DNA of 41,778 bases from Bryobacterales bacterium. GTDB lineage: Bacteria > Acidobacteriota > Terriglobia > Bryobacterales > Bryobacteraceae. The notes under the pieces are model-generated. The model was given only the letters and a program-made list of their open reading frames with translations, did no database searches and was not told where the DNA came from. Shown here in pieces: positions 16,150-27,000 of this stretch. Positions within the stretch are counted from its first letter, which is position 1, and the number at the start of each line of letters is the position of its first letter. Made by a program: the position numbers and the translations under genes. Location of the stretch: the NCBI GenBank assembly GCA_947467395.1, contig CANIIC010000016.1, forward strand, positions 1 to 41,778, written 5' to 3'.

Positions 16150-16181
16150 GGCGCGAAGCAACCACTTCGCGCCTATTTTTT
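16150..16181 (+). terminator. Rho-independent terminator
   Basis: A 9-bp stem GGCGCGAAG / CTTCGCGCC (16150-16158, 16165-16173) with a six-base loop is followed directly by TATTTTTT. It ends the coiled-coil gene transcript just upstream of folB. Confidence 0.92.
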
Positions 16182-16205
16182 CGTTGGCACGGTACACTTG
16201 AAGAA

Positions 16206-16559
16206 ATGGTGATTTGCATCAAGAATCTGCGTGTTTCCGGCATCCTGGGCGTGTACCCCGAGGAGCGCAACAAGGAACGCGACATTGTGATCAACGCTCG
16301 CGTGGAATACAACGCGCAAGCCGCGATCCGAAGTGACGCTTTGGAAGACGCGCTGGACTACAAGCTGATTCGGGACCGCATCCAAAAAGTCGTAGCGGAA
16401 ACGAAGTTTAACCTACTGGAGAAGCTGGCGGATCAGTTGGTGAACGAACTCACCCAAGACACGCGCATCCTGAAGTTGGAGCTGGAAATCGACAAGCCGC
16501 GCGCGCTGCGGTTGACCGATTCGGTATCGGCCATCATCACCTGGGAACGGCACACCTAA
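16206..16559 (+). CDS. folB: Dihydroneopterin aldolase FolB
   Basis: A 117-residue FolB, which cleaves 7,8-dihydroneopterin to 6-hydroxymethyl-dihydropterin and glycolaldehyde in folate synthesis. Family features are IKNLRVSGILGVYPEERNKE (with the conserved Glu near residue 20), DALDYKLIRDRIQKVV, FNLLEKLADQLV and the C-terminal LEIDKPRALRLTDSVS with the conserved lysine. Length is normal. GAAG lies close upstream, and a TACACT hexamer sits seven bases before the ATG, so the message may have almost no leader. It converges on pabB with a 23-base gap and belongs with pabA, pabB and pabC to a local folate block. Confidence 0.95.
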   Translation: MVICIKNLRVSGILGVYPEERNKERDIVINARVEYNAQAAIRSDALEDALDYKLIRDRIQKVVAETKFNLLEKLADQLVNELTQDTRILKLELEIDKPRALRLTDSVSAIITWERHT

Positions 16560-16582
16560 AAAAGAAGGCAGAAGTCGAGGAA

Positions 16583-17839
16583 TCAGGAGTCAGAATTGAG
16601 CGCTCGCAGGAACGCTCTGGCTTTGTGAGCGCTTTCTTCGAACTCGTCTGATGGGACGGAATCGGCGGTGATGCCGCAGCCGGCGTAGTAGCGGACTTTG
16701 TTGTCGGCGACGAAGGCGGTGCGAATGGCGACAGACAACTCCATGTCGCCTTGCATTGAGATCCAGCCGATGGCTCCCATCGCAGGACCGCGCAACTGCT
16801 GTTCCTCGCGCATCGCAGCGCGCATGGCCTCGATTTTGGGGGCTCCACTGATCGATGCCGGTGGGAACGCCGCTCGCAGCAGATCCACCGAACTCGCGTC
16901 ATCCTTCAATTCACCGCGCACCGTCGAGTAGCTATGATGCACGGTCGGAAGCGTCATCAACGTCGCGTGTTCCGTTACCGTGACCGACCCGGTCTTGCAG
17001 ACGCGGCCCAAGTCGTTGCGAACTACGTCGACAATCATCGAGAGTTCGGCGCGATCTTTGACGCTGCTGAGCAAGTCGGATGCGAGTGTGCGATCTGCTT
17101 CCGTGGTTGTTCCGCGCGGGCGTGTGCCTTTGATCGGGGAGGTCTCGACGACGCCTTGCCGCACGTTCAAGAACAGTTCGGGACTGATGGACAACACAGC
17201 GCGCTGGTCATCGATACGCACAAACGCTGCGTAACGCGCCGGGTTGATTTGGCGCAGGCGCAGAAACAGATCCCAAGCCGCTTCGTTGGGCATGCTGGCT
17301 TCGAGTCGCCGGCAGAGATTTGTTTGGAAGATGTCACCGGCGTGGATCGTGGCCACAGTGCGGGCTACCGCGGCTTCAAAGGCGGCACGATCCGGTCGAC
17401 TGCTGATCGAACCTGCGGTGAACGGCGCCGCAAGTCCGGCCGGTTTTACGGGGTGCCAGGAATCATAGAGACTCAGGTACAACTGCGGTACGCCGGTGTC
17501 GTCGGCGGGCATCTTGCCTAGATCTTCGAGCTCCGCAGCCAGATCGTAAGCAAGGTAACCGGCCAGCAGAGCACCCGGAATTTCGCGCCACGCTTCAATC
17601 GCGGCTTCCAGCAATTGAAAGGCGGGTACCTCGAAGTCGAGGCGATGCGTGGGCGTCGTGACCGACGCTCGGCCATGCGAACAGGACAGGGTCGCCAGCG
17701 GCTCCTGGAGCTCGCAGGGACCATCGGGGCCGCTCTCGAGCAGCATGTACCCGGTCTGCTTCGCGCGCGAGGCCACGGCTGCGCGGAGTTGCGCCACCAG
17801 CTCCACCAGACGCGCTGCCGGGGTTCGATCAGACCACAT
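16583..17839 (-). CDS. pabB: Aminodeoxychorismate synthase component I PabB
   Basis: A 418-residue chorismate-binding enzyme. With PabA it turns chorismate and glutamine into 4-amino-4-deoxychorismate for folate. The lysine in SPIKGTRPRG marks PabB rather than TrpE, which has PIAGT. Other family motifs are GDIFQTNLCRR, RAELSMIVDVVRNDLGRV, FPPASISGAPKIEAM and YYAGCGITADSVPSDEFEES. The track ORF runs to 17923, but the ATG at 17839 (MWSDRTPAARL) is preferred; it lies 11 bases inside the end of pabA, so the two are translationally coupled. The N-terminal region is short, so the tryptophan-binding pocket typical of E. coli PabB may be reduced. Confidence 0.93.
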   Translation of the reverse strand: MWSDRTPAARLVELVAQLRAAVASRAKQTGYMLLESGPDGPCELQEPLATLSCSHGRASVTTPTHRLDFEVPAFQLLEAAIEAWREIPGALLAGYLAYDLAAELEDLGKMPADDTGVPQLYLSLYDSWHPVKPAGLAAPFTAGSISSRPDRAAFEAAVARTVATIHAGDIFQTNLCRRLEASMPNEAAWDLFLRLRQINPARYAAFVRIDDQRAVLSISPELFLNVRQGVVETSPIKGTRPRGTTTEADRTLASDLLSSVKDRAELSMIVDVVRNDLGRVCKTGSVTVTEHATLMTLPTVHHSYSTVRGELKDDASSVDLLRAAFPPASISGAPKIEAMRAAMREEQQLRGPAMGAIGWISMQGDMELSVAIRTAFVADNKVRYYAGCGITADSVPSDEFEESAHKARAFLRALNSDS

Positions 17840-18410
17840 GCGCCGCAGTTTCCAGGAAGTTTTTGAAGACGAGCGAGCCTTGTTCGGTGAGGAAGGACTC
17901 GGGATGGAATAGGACACCCTCAACCGGGCGTCCGGCCATGCGGCAGCCCATGATCAGGCCGTCTTCGCTCCAGGCGGAGGCTTCGAAATCAGGGGATGCA
18001 GAGGAAGAGTCGATGATCAAGGAATGATAGCGTCCGCCGGCAAACGGATTGGGTAGGCCGCGCAACACGCCGCGATTGTCATGACGAATCGGCGAGGTCT
18101 TGCCGTGTACCGGTTGACCGGACGGAATCACCTGGGCACCCAGAACGGTGGCGATCACCTGCATACCGAGACAGACGCCGAGCATGGGGATGCGGTCACT
18201 AAATGTGCGCACCACGTCCTGGCAGATACCGGTTTGATGGGGGCCAAAAGGACCAGGCGAGAGGACGATGCCCTGAGGCGCGAACGCCTCCACCTCAGAG
18301 AGGCGGAGGCGATCTGACCGGTGGACCTCACAGCGCCCACCGGCTGCTTCAAGAGCGTGCACCAGATTCCAGGTGAAGGAATCGTAGTTATCGAGAACGA
18401 GCAGTTTCAT
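17829..18410 (-). CDS. pabA: Aminodeoxychorismate synthase component II PabA (glutamine amidotransferase)
   Basis: A 193-residue class I glutamine amidotransferase that feeds ammonia to PabB. It starts LLVLDNYDSFTWNLVHAL. The nucleophile is the cysteine in LGVCLGMQVI, and the His/Glu pair is in LFHPESFLTEQG. In many bacteria one such subunit serves both PabB and TrpE; here the overlap with pabB argues for the folate role. The track ORF starts at 18626 within the demethylase gene; the ATG at 18410 has GAGGA four bases upstream. That Shine-Dalgarno lies in the arm of a 9-bp hairpin between the demethylase stop and this start, which may control its translation. Confidence 0.93.
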   Translation of the reverse strand: MKLLVLDNYDSFTWNLVHALEAAGGRCEVHRSDRLRLSEVEAFAPQGIVLSPGPFGPHQTGICQDVVRTFSDRIPMLGVCLGMQVIATVLGAQVIPSGQPVHGKTSPIRHDNRGVLRGLPNPFAGGRYHSLIIDSSSASPDFEASAWSEDGLIMGCRMAGRPVEGVLFHPESFLTEQGSLVFKNFLETAAHVV

Positions 18411-18415
18411 GGGGT

Positions 18416-18440
18416 CCTCGCCGGCTTTAGACCGGCGAGG
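18416..18440 (-). promoter_or_regulatory. Hairpin that would cover the pabA ribosome binding site
   Basis: On the minus strand: CCTCGCCGG - 7-base loop - CCGGCGAGG, a perfect 9-bp GC-rich stem in the 43-base gap between the O-demethylase stop and the pabA ATG. The second arm contains the GAGG of the pabA Shine-Dalgarno. It is followed by ACCCCATG, not by Ts, so it is not a standard intrinsic terminator. Translational control or RNA processing is the likely role; this is inference. Confidence 0.6.
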
Positions 18441-18453
18441 CACAACCAATAGA

Positions 18454-19938
<1,485 letters not shown>

Positions 19939-20007
19939 TCAATTTCGTGGGGAAAGCCCTTTGGTCAGGATAGCATGCAAAGATTGGGGGGCCGCCGGGC
20001 GGCGCAG

Positions 20008-20037
20008 GTGACAAACCGGAGCCCGATGCCGTATACT
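20008..20037 (+). promoter_or_regulatory. Sigma-70-type promoter for pabC
   Basis: GTGACA (20008-20013), an 18-base spacer and TATACT (20032-20037). The predicted start of transcription is near 20044, only about six bases before the ATG at 20050, so the message would be nearly leaderless. Confidence 0.6.
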
Positions 20038-20049
20038 CACGGTCCACAG

Positions 20050-20673
20050 ATGGCGGTTTCGCACGGAGAGTTTCGGTTGTTGGAGACGATGCGGGTGGAC
20101 CCAGGCCGTGAAATCGAGCTCCTGGAGCGGCATTTGGCCCGATTGGCGCGGTCCGCAGCGGCTTTCGGGTTCCAGTGCGACGTCAATAAAGTTCGAGAAA
20201 CCGTGCTGACTGAGGCCGCCCGGCAGACGGAGCCCATCGTGATGCGGCTACTGCTGGATCGCAGCGGGGTGGCTGAGTGTCTGTATCGTCCGATCCCGGC
20301 GGGTCTGCATGCAGGAGTGCGACTGGCGGCCGCTCCAGTGAACTCGGGCGACCCGTTCCTAGCGAACAAGACCACCGCTCGGCAGGTTTACGATCAGGCT
20401 CGGGCTGGGCTACCGGAGAACTTGGACGCTCTCCTATTTAATGAGCGGGGCGAGGTGACCGAGACGACCATCGCCAACGTGGCAGTGCTGAGGAACGGCA
20501 CTTGGGTAACACCGCCGGTGTCCTGCGGGTTGCTGGCGGGAACGCTGCGGGAAGAACTGCTAGAGAACGGCAGTATCGTCGAGGGCGTAGTTGGGGTGGC
20601 AGAACTGGTGCCCGGCGAAACGATCCGCTGCTTCAACGCCGTACGCGGCATGTACGACGTGCCCCTCGTTTAA
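20050..20673 (+). CDS. pabC: Aminodeoxychorismate lyase-like protein (PabC, class IV aminotransferase fold)
   Basis: A 207-residue fold-type IV PLP enzyme, expected to split aminodeoxychorismate into 4-aminobenzoate and pyruvate. Motifs are FRLLETMRVDPG, LLERHLARLARSAAAFGF, a lysine in FLANKTTARQVYDQA (the usual PLP lysine region) and FNERGEVTETTIANV, then GLLAGTLREELL. The N-terminus is short for a free PabC (about 270 aa). It begins where the C-terminal domain begins in PabB-PabC fusion proteins, so it looks like the second half of such a fusion expressed alone. The track start (19975) is non-ATG; I use the ATG at 20050, with 20026 as an alternative that overlaps the promoter. Its TAA shares TTAA with the stop of the convergent transglutaminase gene. 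Confidence 0.82.
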   Translation: MAVSHGEFRLLETMRVDPGREIELLERHLARLARSAAAFGFQCDVNKVRETVLTEAARQTEPIVMRLLLDRSGVAECLYRPIPAGLHAGVRLAAAPVNSGDPFLANKTTARQVYDQARAGLPENLDALLFNERGEVTETTIANVAVLRNGTWVTPPVSCGLLAGTLREELLENGSIVEGVVGVAELVPGETIRCFNAVRGMYDVPLV

Positions 20674-21533
20674 GCGGCGTCGACCGGAACCACGCGCACC
20701 GCAACATCGACGGCCTGACCGCCACCACCCAGCGAAATCCCTTTGACCGGCGTGACATCCCCGTAATCGCGTCCCCAGGCGAGAGTGACGTGTCCCTCTC
20801 GCGGCAGCACGTTATTCGTGGGGTCGAGATCCAGCCAGCCGTATCCCGGCAGGAAGACGGCAACCCAGGCGTGCGATGCTTCCGCACCGAGATACTGTGC
20901 TCCGCTCCGGAGGTAACCGCTGACGTAGCGCGCGGCCAGGTGATACGAACGCACCACGCCGATCATGACATGCGCGAAATCCTGGCAAACACCCTGGCGG
21001 CGCTTCAGAACCTCTTCGAGCGGCATATCGATGGAGGTCGTCTTCGGTTTGTAGCTGAACTCTTTATGGATGCGGGTGGAGAGTTCGATCACGGCCTCGG
21101 CCAAGGGTCGCCCGGGCTTAAAGGTGGCGGCTCCATAGGCAGCCAGTTGCGGCGACGCGGCGATGAATGGCGAATCGAAGGTGAACTCGTAGGCAGACAG
21201 CGAATCTGGGTCGGGATGCAGAGACAGCTCCTTGCGCGCGTCCTCCCAGGTGATCGTGGGCAACGGCCTGGCGGGAGGCGGCTCCACATCGATCAAGCTG
21301 GTGGCCGTGACCACAAAACGATCATGCGTTTTAAAGATGCCGAACATCGAGACTTCGTTGCCGTAGTAGTCGCGATGGGATTCAACCACAGAGGGCTTCG
21401 GCTCGACTTCGATCTTCGAATCCACCACCAGTTGGCCGTGGAATGAGCGCGGTGTGAGATGCGTTTCGGAAAGACACTGCCCGACCGGCTCTTCGTAGCG
21501 ATACGTGGTGGTGTGAACGGCTTTGTAGCGCAT
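20670..21533 (-). CDS. Transglutaminase-like cysteine peptidase (stand-alone)
   Basis: A 287-residue protein with the bacterial transglutaminase N-terminal domain (about 1-85, RYKAVHTTTYRYEEPV) and a transglutaminase-like core. The triad is visible: C183 in RQGVCQDFAHVM, H221 in EASHAWVAVFLPG and D237 in WLDLDPTN. Such proteins can act as amidases/peptidases or ligate amines. No signal peptide, so it is cytoplasmic. It is the last gene of the ATP-grasp/alpha-E operon, nine bases after the fused ATP-grasp-alpha-E gene. In related operons such a protein is thought to cut or attach a peptide made by the ATP-grasp enzyme; that role is not demonstrated. Confidence 0.88.
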   Translation of the reverse strand: MRYKAVHTTTYRYEEPVGQCLSETHLTPRSFHGQLVVDSKIEVEPKPSVVESHRDYYGNEVSMFGIFKTHDRFVVTATSLIDVEPPPARPLPTITWEDARKELSLHPDPDSLSAYEFTFDSPFIAASPQLAAYGAATFKPGRPLAEAVIELSTRIHKEFSYKPKTTSIDMPLEEVLKRRQGVCQDFAHVMIGVVRSYHLAARYVSGYLRSGAQYLGAEASHAWVAVFLPGYGWLDLDPTNNVLPREGHVTLAWGRDYGDVTPVKGISLGGGGQAVDVAVRVVPVDAA

Positions 21534-21542
21534 ACGTGTCCT

Positions 21543-24083
21543 TTATAGAGCGGGCTGGAAGCGCGCGCTGGTGACGTGGCTGAAGTGCAGTTCCGTAAGC
21601 GCGTCGGAGATATCGTACAAGTCGCCCTTCAACTGGCTGAGCAGTTCTTCCAGCGGCAGCATGTTGCCGTCGCGGTCGCGCGCGGAGAGTTCGGCAACTG
21701 AAGCTTCACGTATCTTCCGAAGCGCCGCTTCAGCCAATCGCAAAGGCGGCGGCTGAATGGAATTCGAGTAACCGGGCAAGTAGCCCATGTGTTCCACGAT
21801 CCCTTCGAACTGGAAGAGCAGGGAGCGCGGATTGGCGATGTCTTTGAGCAGCAGGTCCAGCACGAATTCCGGGCGCAGAGTAGTGAAATAGCGCGAACGA
21901 TACGTGATGGAACTGTCGGCGATCTGCAGCAGCGTCTGCATTGCCGGATCGAGATCGAACGGGGCGTCGCCGAAGGTCGCCAGCAATAGTTCGGACATCT
22001 GCAGCGCACGTTCCAAACGCTTGCCGATCTGCACAAACTGCCAGCCATGTCCGCGCGTGGAGTTCTCCATCAACAGCCCTGCGAAGGCTGAAAGTGTGAC
22101 GATCACGCGGTCCAGCAAGTTCATCTGGGCGACCAGCCGATTCTCGCGGTAGACGGGCACTGGGGCAGAGAACTCGGCTTCTAACTGCTGCAGCACGCGC
22201 CACGTGTCCTGCGACAGGCGCTCTTTGAGCGGCCACGCGACGCGGCGAATATTGTTGAGGTTCCAGCCGATGCCTGACGATCGGGCGGGGTCGTAGACCA
22301 TGCTCGAGAGCAAGCGTTCAATGTGCCAGCGTTTCTGCGCGATGGAAATCGCGGGGAATTCTTCGCCCAGATAGCCGAGCGCGCTCAACAACTGGATCGT
22401 CGTCTCCAGGGTCGCGGTGCGGCCAAAATCTTCTTCGCCAGAGAGGCTGGGGATCAGCGCCCGAACCAGGCGCACACCGGATTCCACCCGTTCTCCGTAG
22501 CGGCCCAGCCAAAAGAGGTTGTCCGCAACGCGGCTCGGCAGATCCGTCGGGTTCGCGGGAGACTGGTCACGTTCAGAAGATGCGTAGGCCGTTTCCTCGT
22601 CGCTGTTGCTGTCCTTCAGAACCCACGTATCCTTACTGCCGCCGCCCATCTGCATGGAGACAACCAGCGACGTAGCACTCGTCGAAACGCGGGTCAAGCC
22701 GCCGGGCATGACGCGATAGCCTTGGCCGTCCCAGATGGCGAATACGCGCATCACGATGTGGCGCGGCTCCAGTTTGCCGTCGATGTGCGTCGGCGCGGTG
22801 GAAAGGCTCACCTGCTCCTGCGCGACAAAGTCTTCCGGGCTCTCTTCAATGCGGCGGATCAGTTCTTCGCGCTGTGCGGCGTTCATCTGCGCCGGGAACG
22901 CAGGCGTGTTGATCGGCCCGCGCGGGACAGGCTTGATCACCACTTCATCCAGATGTTCCTTGACGAACTTGCGTGCGGCTTCATGGCCACACCACCATGT
23001 GGCGACCGACGGCATCAGCAGAGATTCACCCAGCAGTTGCTGGCTGAGCGCGGGCAGGAACGCCATGTGCGCGGCCGCTTCCATGATGCCGCTGCCAAGC
23101 GTGTTCGCCATCGCCACATTGCCACTGCGGATCGCTTGGGTCAGTCCCGCAACGCCTAACAGCGAATCGCCGCGCAGTTCCAGCGGATCGCAGAACGTGT
23201 CGTCCATGCGGCGCATGATGACGTCGACGCGCTCCAGGCCATCCAGCGTTTTGAGGTAGACGTTGTTCTCTCGAATCGTGAGATCAGCGCCCTCTACGAG
23301 CGGGAAGCCCCAGTGATGCGCCAGGAACGAGTGTTCAAAGTACGTTTCGTTGTTGGGGCCGGGGGTCAGCACCACAACCCGAGGATTGTCGCTCTTCCGC
23401 GCGCCCAGCAATTGCAGCGCGCGACGCCGTTTTTCCAGAAACGCGACCAGCGGCCGGACCTGACACTGATTGAATACCGAAGGCAGCGTTCGCGCGCTGA
23501 CCAAGCGATTTTCCAGCGCGTAGCCAATACCCGACGGATTCTGCGTACGGTCCGAGATCACCCACCACGTGCCGTTCGGCGATCGCGCCAAGTCCGCCGC
23601 GTACGTGTGCAGATGCACACCGTCTGGAGGCTGGATACCGACGCACGGACGCAAGAAGCTGGGGTTGCTGAACAACAGCGCGGCCGGCAGGTGGCGATCG
23701 TGAATCAGACGCTGCGGACCATAGATGTCGGCCAGCATGCTGTTAAGTAGCGTCGCGCGCTGCGTGATGGAGCGCTCAATGTGGTTCCATTCCTGGGAAT
23801 CGACCACCAGCGGAATCGGGTCCAGCAGCCAAGGCCGTTCCTTGCCCTGCGGATCGCCGTAGACGTTGTAGGTGATTCCGTTGGTGCGGATCAACTGACT
23901 GCCGACATCCCAGCGCCGCGCAAATTCCTGCCCACCCATGCGTCGCATCGCAACCGACAGATTGCGCCAGGCGTGCCGAGGCAGACCGGATTCCCGGAAG
24001 GCTTCGTCCCAGTGCCCCGCAGTGGGCACGTAGCGCCACTGCTGTGCGTCGGCTGTTTTGCTGGGGTCCTTCACGTGCTTCAC
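21543..24083 (-). CDS. Circularly permuted ATP-grasp fused to alpha-E (DUF403) domain, ATP-grasp motifs degenerate
   Basis: An 846-residue fusion. Residues about 30-500 are a circularly permuted type 2 ATP-grasp domain ([54 protein letters not shown]), and about 535-840 an alpha-E domain (PSRVADNLFWLGRYGERVES). Compared with the stand-alone ATP-grasp in the same operon, the expected catalytic stretches are altered: LEDN is ISDR, the loop [10 protein letters not shown] is replaced by RGPINTPAFP, and HVDLRPYV is HIVMRVFA. The ligase may therefore be inactive or use other chemistry. The start is a GTG at 24083 with AAGGA 11 bases upstream. The gene lies 14 bases after the transglutaminase-DUF2126 gene and 9 before the next. 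Confidence 0.9.
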   Translation of the reverse strand: MKHVKDPSKTADAQQWRYVPTAGHWDEAFRESGLPRHAWRNLSVAMRRMGGQEFARRWDVGSQLIRTNGITYNVYGDPQGKERPWLLDPIPLVVDSQEWNHIERSITQRATLLNSMLADIYGPQRLIHDRHLPAALLFSNPSFLRPCVGIQPPDGVHLHTYAADLARSPNGTWWVISDRTQNPSGIGYALENRLVSARTLPSVFNQCQVRPLVAFLEKRRRALQLLGARKSDNPRVVVLTPGPNNETYFEHSFLAHHWGFPLVEGADLTIRENNVYLKTLDGLERVDVIMRRMDDTFCDPLELRGDSLLGVAGLTQAIRSGNVAMANTLGSGIMEAAAHMAFLPALSQQLLGESLLMPSVATWWCGHEAARKFVKEHLDEVVIKPVPRGPINTPAFPAQMNAAQREELIRRIEESPEDFVAQEQVSLSTAPTHIDGKLEPRHIVMRVFAIWDGQGYRVMPGGLTRVSTSATSLVVSMQMGGGSKDTWVLKDSNSDEETAYASSERDQSPANPTDLPSRVADNLFWLGRYGERVESGVRLVRALIPSLSGEEDFGRTATLETTIQLLSALGYLGEEFPAISIAQKRWHIERLLSSMVYDPARSSGIGWNLNNIRRVAWPLKERLSQDTWRVLQQLEAEFSAPVPVYRENRLVAQMNLLDRVIVTLSAFAGLLMENSTRGHGWQFVQIGKRLERALQMSELLLATFGDAPFDLDPAMQTLLQIADSSITYRSRYFTTLRPEFVLDLLLKDIANPRSLLFQFEGIVEHMGYLPGYSNSIQPPPLRLAEAALRKIREASVAELSARDRDGNMLPLEELLSQLKGDLYDISDALTELHFSHVTSARFQPAL

Positions 24084-24097
24084 TCTCGCTGACTTCC

Positions 24098-27000
24098 TTA
24101 GCTGCGCGCCACGCGACTGCTGCGCCGCAAATCCAACGTCGCGGGGAACTCCGGATCGATCTCCACCGGCGGCACCGGCATCGCACCCGGCGTGTGACCA
24201 AACGCAAAGAACCGCGCACGCCGACGCGATTCGGCTTCATTCGAGTTTACCGGAAAGGTGTCATAACTCCTGCCGCCCGGGTGCGCCACATGATACGTGC
24301 AGCCACCCAAAGACCGGCCATTCGCGAGATCGAGCAGATCGATGATCAGCGGCGCGTGCACCGGAATCGTAGGATGCAAGCAACGCGGCGGCTGCCAAGC
24401 CCGGTAGCGAATGCCGCACACGAATTCGCCGTGCGTGCCCGTCGACTGCAACGGCAGGCGGCGGCCGTTGCAGGTCACGGCCTGCATCTCCGGCGTGAGG
24501 CCTTTGACGAAGACCTGCAGGCGCTCCACTGATGAATCGACGAAGCGAGAGGTTCCTCCACCACCCGGCTCTTCACCCAGCACGTACCAAGGCTCGATGG
24601 CCTGCCGCAGTTCGATGGTGACACCGTGATAGTTCACGGTGCCATAGACCGGGAAACGGAACTCAATGTGCGGATCGAACCAAGCAGGATCAATATCGTA
24701 GCCCTCGCTACGCAGATCCTCGGCAACTTGCTTGAAGTCCTGCGCGACATAGTAGGGCAGCAGGAACCGGTCGTGCAGGCGGGTACCCCAACGAATCAGT
24801 TTGGATTCGTAAGGTTGCTTCCAGAAACGCGCGACCAACGTGCGTACTAGCAATTGCTGCGCGAGGCTCATGCGCGCGTGTGGCGGCATTTCGAAGGCAC
24901 GCAATTCGAGGAGACCCAAGCGGCCGGTGGAACTGTCGGGCGAAAACAGTTTATCGATACAGAACTCAGCCCGGTGCGTGTTGCCGGTCACGTCAACCAG
25001 CAGATGACGGAAGATGCGATCCACTAGCCAAGGCGGAAAGTTCATCACCTTGCCGTGCAGCTGTTCAAATGCGATCTCGAGTTCGTAGATCGAGTCGGCA
25101 CGCGTTTCGTCGACGCGCGGAGCCTGGCTCGTTGGCCCGATGAACACTCCGCTGAACAAGTAGGACAGCGACGGATGATTTACCCAGAAGCCGAGCAGAC
25201 TCTTCAAGAGATCGGGCCGTCGCAAGAACGGACTGTCCGATGGTGTGATCCCACCCAGCACCAGATGATTGCCACCGCCGGTTCCGGTATGACGACCATC
25301 CAGCATGAATTTTTCGGTGCCCAAACGCGTCTGGCGCGCCTGTTCGTAAAGCGTGGTCGTGTTCGTGACCAGTTCATCCCAATTGCGCGACGGATGAATG
25401 TTGACTTCGATCACACCCGGATCAGGAGTAACCTTGATCACCTGCAAACGCGGGTCAAAGGGAGGCGGGTAGCCTTCGAGCGAGACCGGCATCGCGAGCT
25501 TCGCGGCCGTGTCTTCGATGGCCGTAACCAGTTCCACATAGTCGCTCGCCGAACTCACGGGCGGCATAAAGATGTTCAGGCGACCTTCGCGAGCTTCGAC
25601 GGTCAACGCAGTTCGGACTACCGGTCCCGTCGGATACAGCTCTTCGGGAAGCAACTGCTGGTTGCGACGATCACGCTGATTTTCGCCCGCACCGCGCAAC
25701 TGGTCCTGACGGCGGCGATCCCGGCGCACAGGCACCGCCAGCGGAGCAGTCGGAGCCATTGGATCCACGCTCCAAATGCGGGAGATCTGATCTGGTGGTT
25801 CAAGCGGCAAGCTCTGTAGCGGCAAGCGGAAGCCGAGCGGGGAATCGCCGGGCAGCAGGAATAGGCGGCGGCCACGCAACATCCACAGGCCGCTCTGCCA
25901 CTCGGGACCGTTCAAGCCAAACGCGCGCTGCAACGGCAGTACGAAGCCTGCGGGATTTCCCAATCCTCTGCTAAACACGCGCCGCAAGCGGTCGCGCTCT
26001 TCGGGGTCATCCAGATCGTTGTCGACTGGATCGACATTGATCGGCAACTGATTCTCTTTGTGGATGTAGGCGAGCGGATCCTCGTAGGCCGTAATGACGA
26101 ACTGCTTGCCGACCTTCAATCGCTCCGCCAAACCTTCTGCGAATTCTTCCGCCTCGAGATCGGTGTAGCCGTAATCTTTGTCGGGCTCGGCCACCAGCAG
26201 AGGATCGTGCCACAGTTCGACTCCATCGGTGCGCCAGTAACAGGCGTACGCCCAGCGGGGCAGCGATTCGCCGGGGTACCACTTGCCCTGACCGAAGTGC
26301 AACAAGCCGCCCGGCGCATACGTGTCACGGATGCGATTCAGCAAAGTGCCACTCAACCGGCGCTTGTTCGGACCCATGGCGGCGGTGTTCCACTCTTCAC
26401 CGTCCATATCGTCGATCGACACGAACGTGGGCTCACCGCCCATCGTGAGGCGGACGTCGCCTTGTTCCAATTCACGATCCACGCGATGGCCCAGTTCCAG
26501 AATCGCTTGCCACTGCGGATCAGAGTATGGCTTGGTGACGCGCGGATCCTCATGGATGCGCGTTACGTTCATCGCATGATCGAAGGACACTTCACACGGA
26601 CTCACCATGCCGGAAACGGGCGCCGCGGCCGCAGGGTTCGGCGTCGCCGCCAGCGGGATGTGCCCTTCACCGGCGAATAACCCGGATGTGGGATCGAGGC
26701 CCACCCAGCCCGCACCGGGCAGATACACTTCGGTCCACGCGTGCAGATCGGTGAAGTCTTCTTGCGGGCCTTCAGGACCTTCCAGTGGTTTCAGATCAGG
26801 CTTCAATTGAATCAGGTAGCCCGACACGAAGCGCGCCGCGAGACCGAGATTCCGTAACACCTGCACCATCAGCCACGCCGAGTCCCGACACGAGCCACTC
26901 TTCAGCGTCAACGTTTCTTCCGGCGACTGCACTCCCGGCTCCATGCGGATCAGGTAGCCGATGTCAGACTGAACACGCTGGTTCAGCTCCACCAGAAAGT

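Noticed and set aside
20502-21446. 314-residue plus-strand ORF
   Set aside because: Out-of-frame shadow of pabC and the antisense of the transglutaminase gene.
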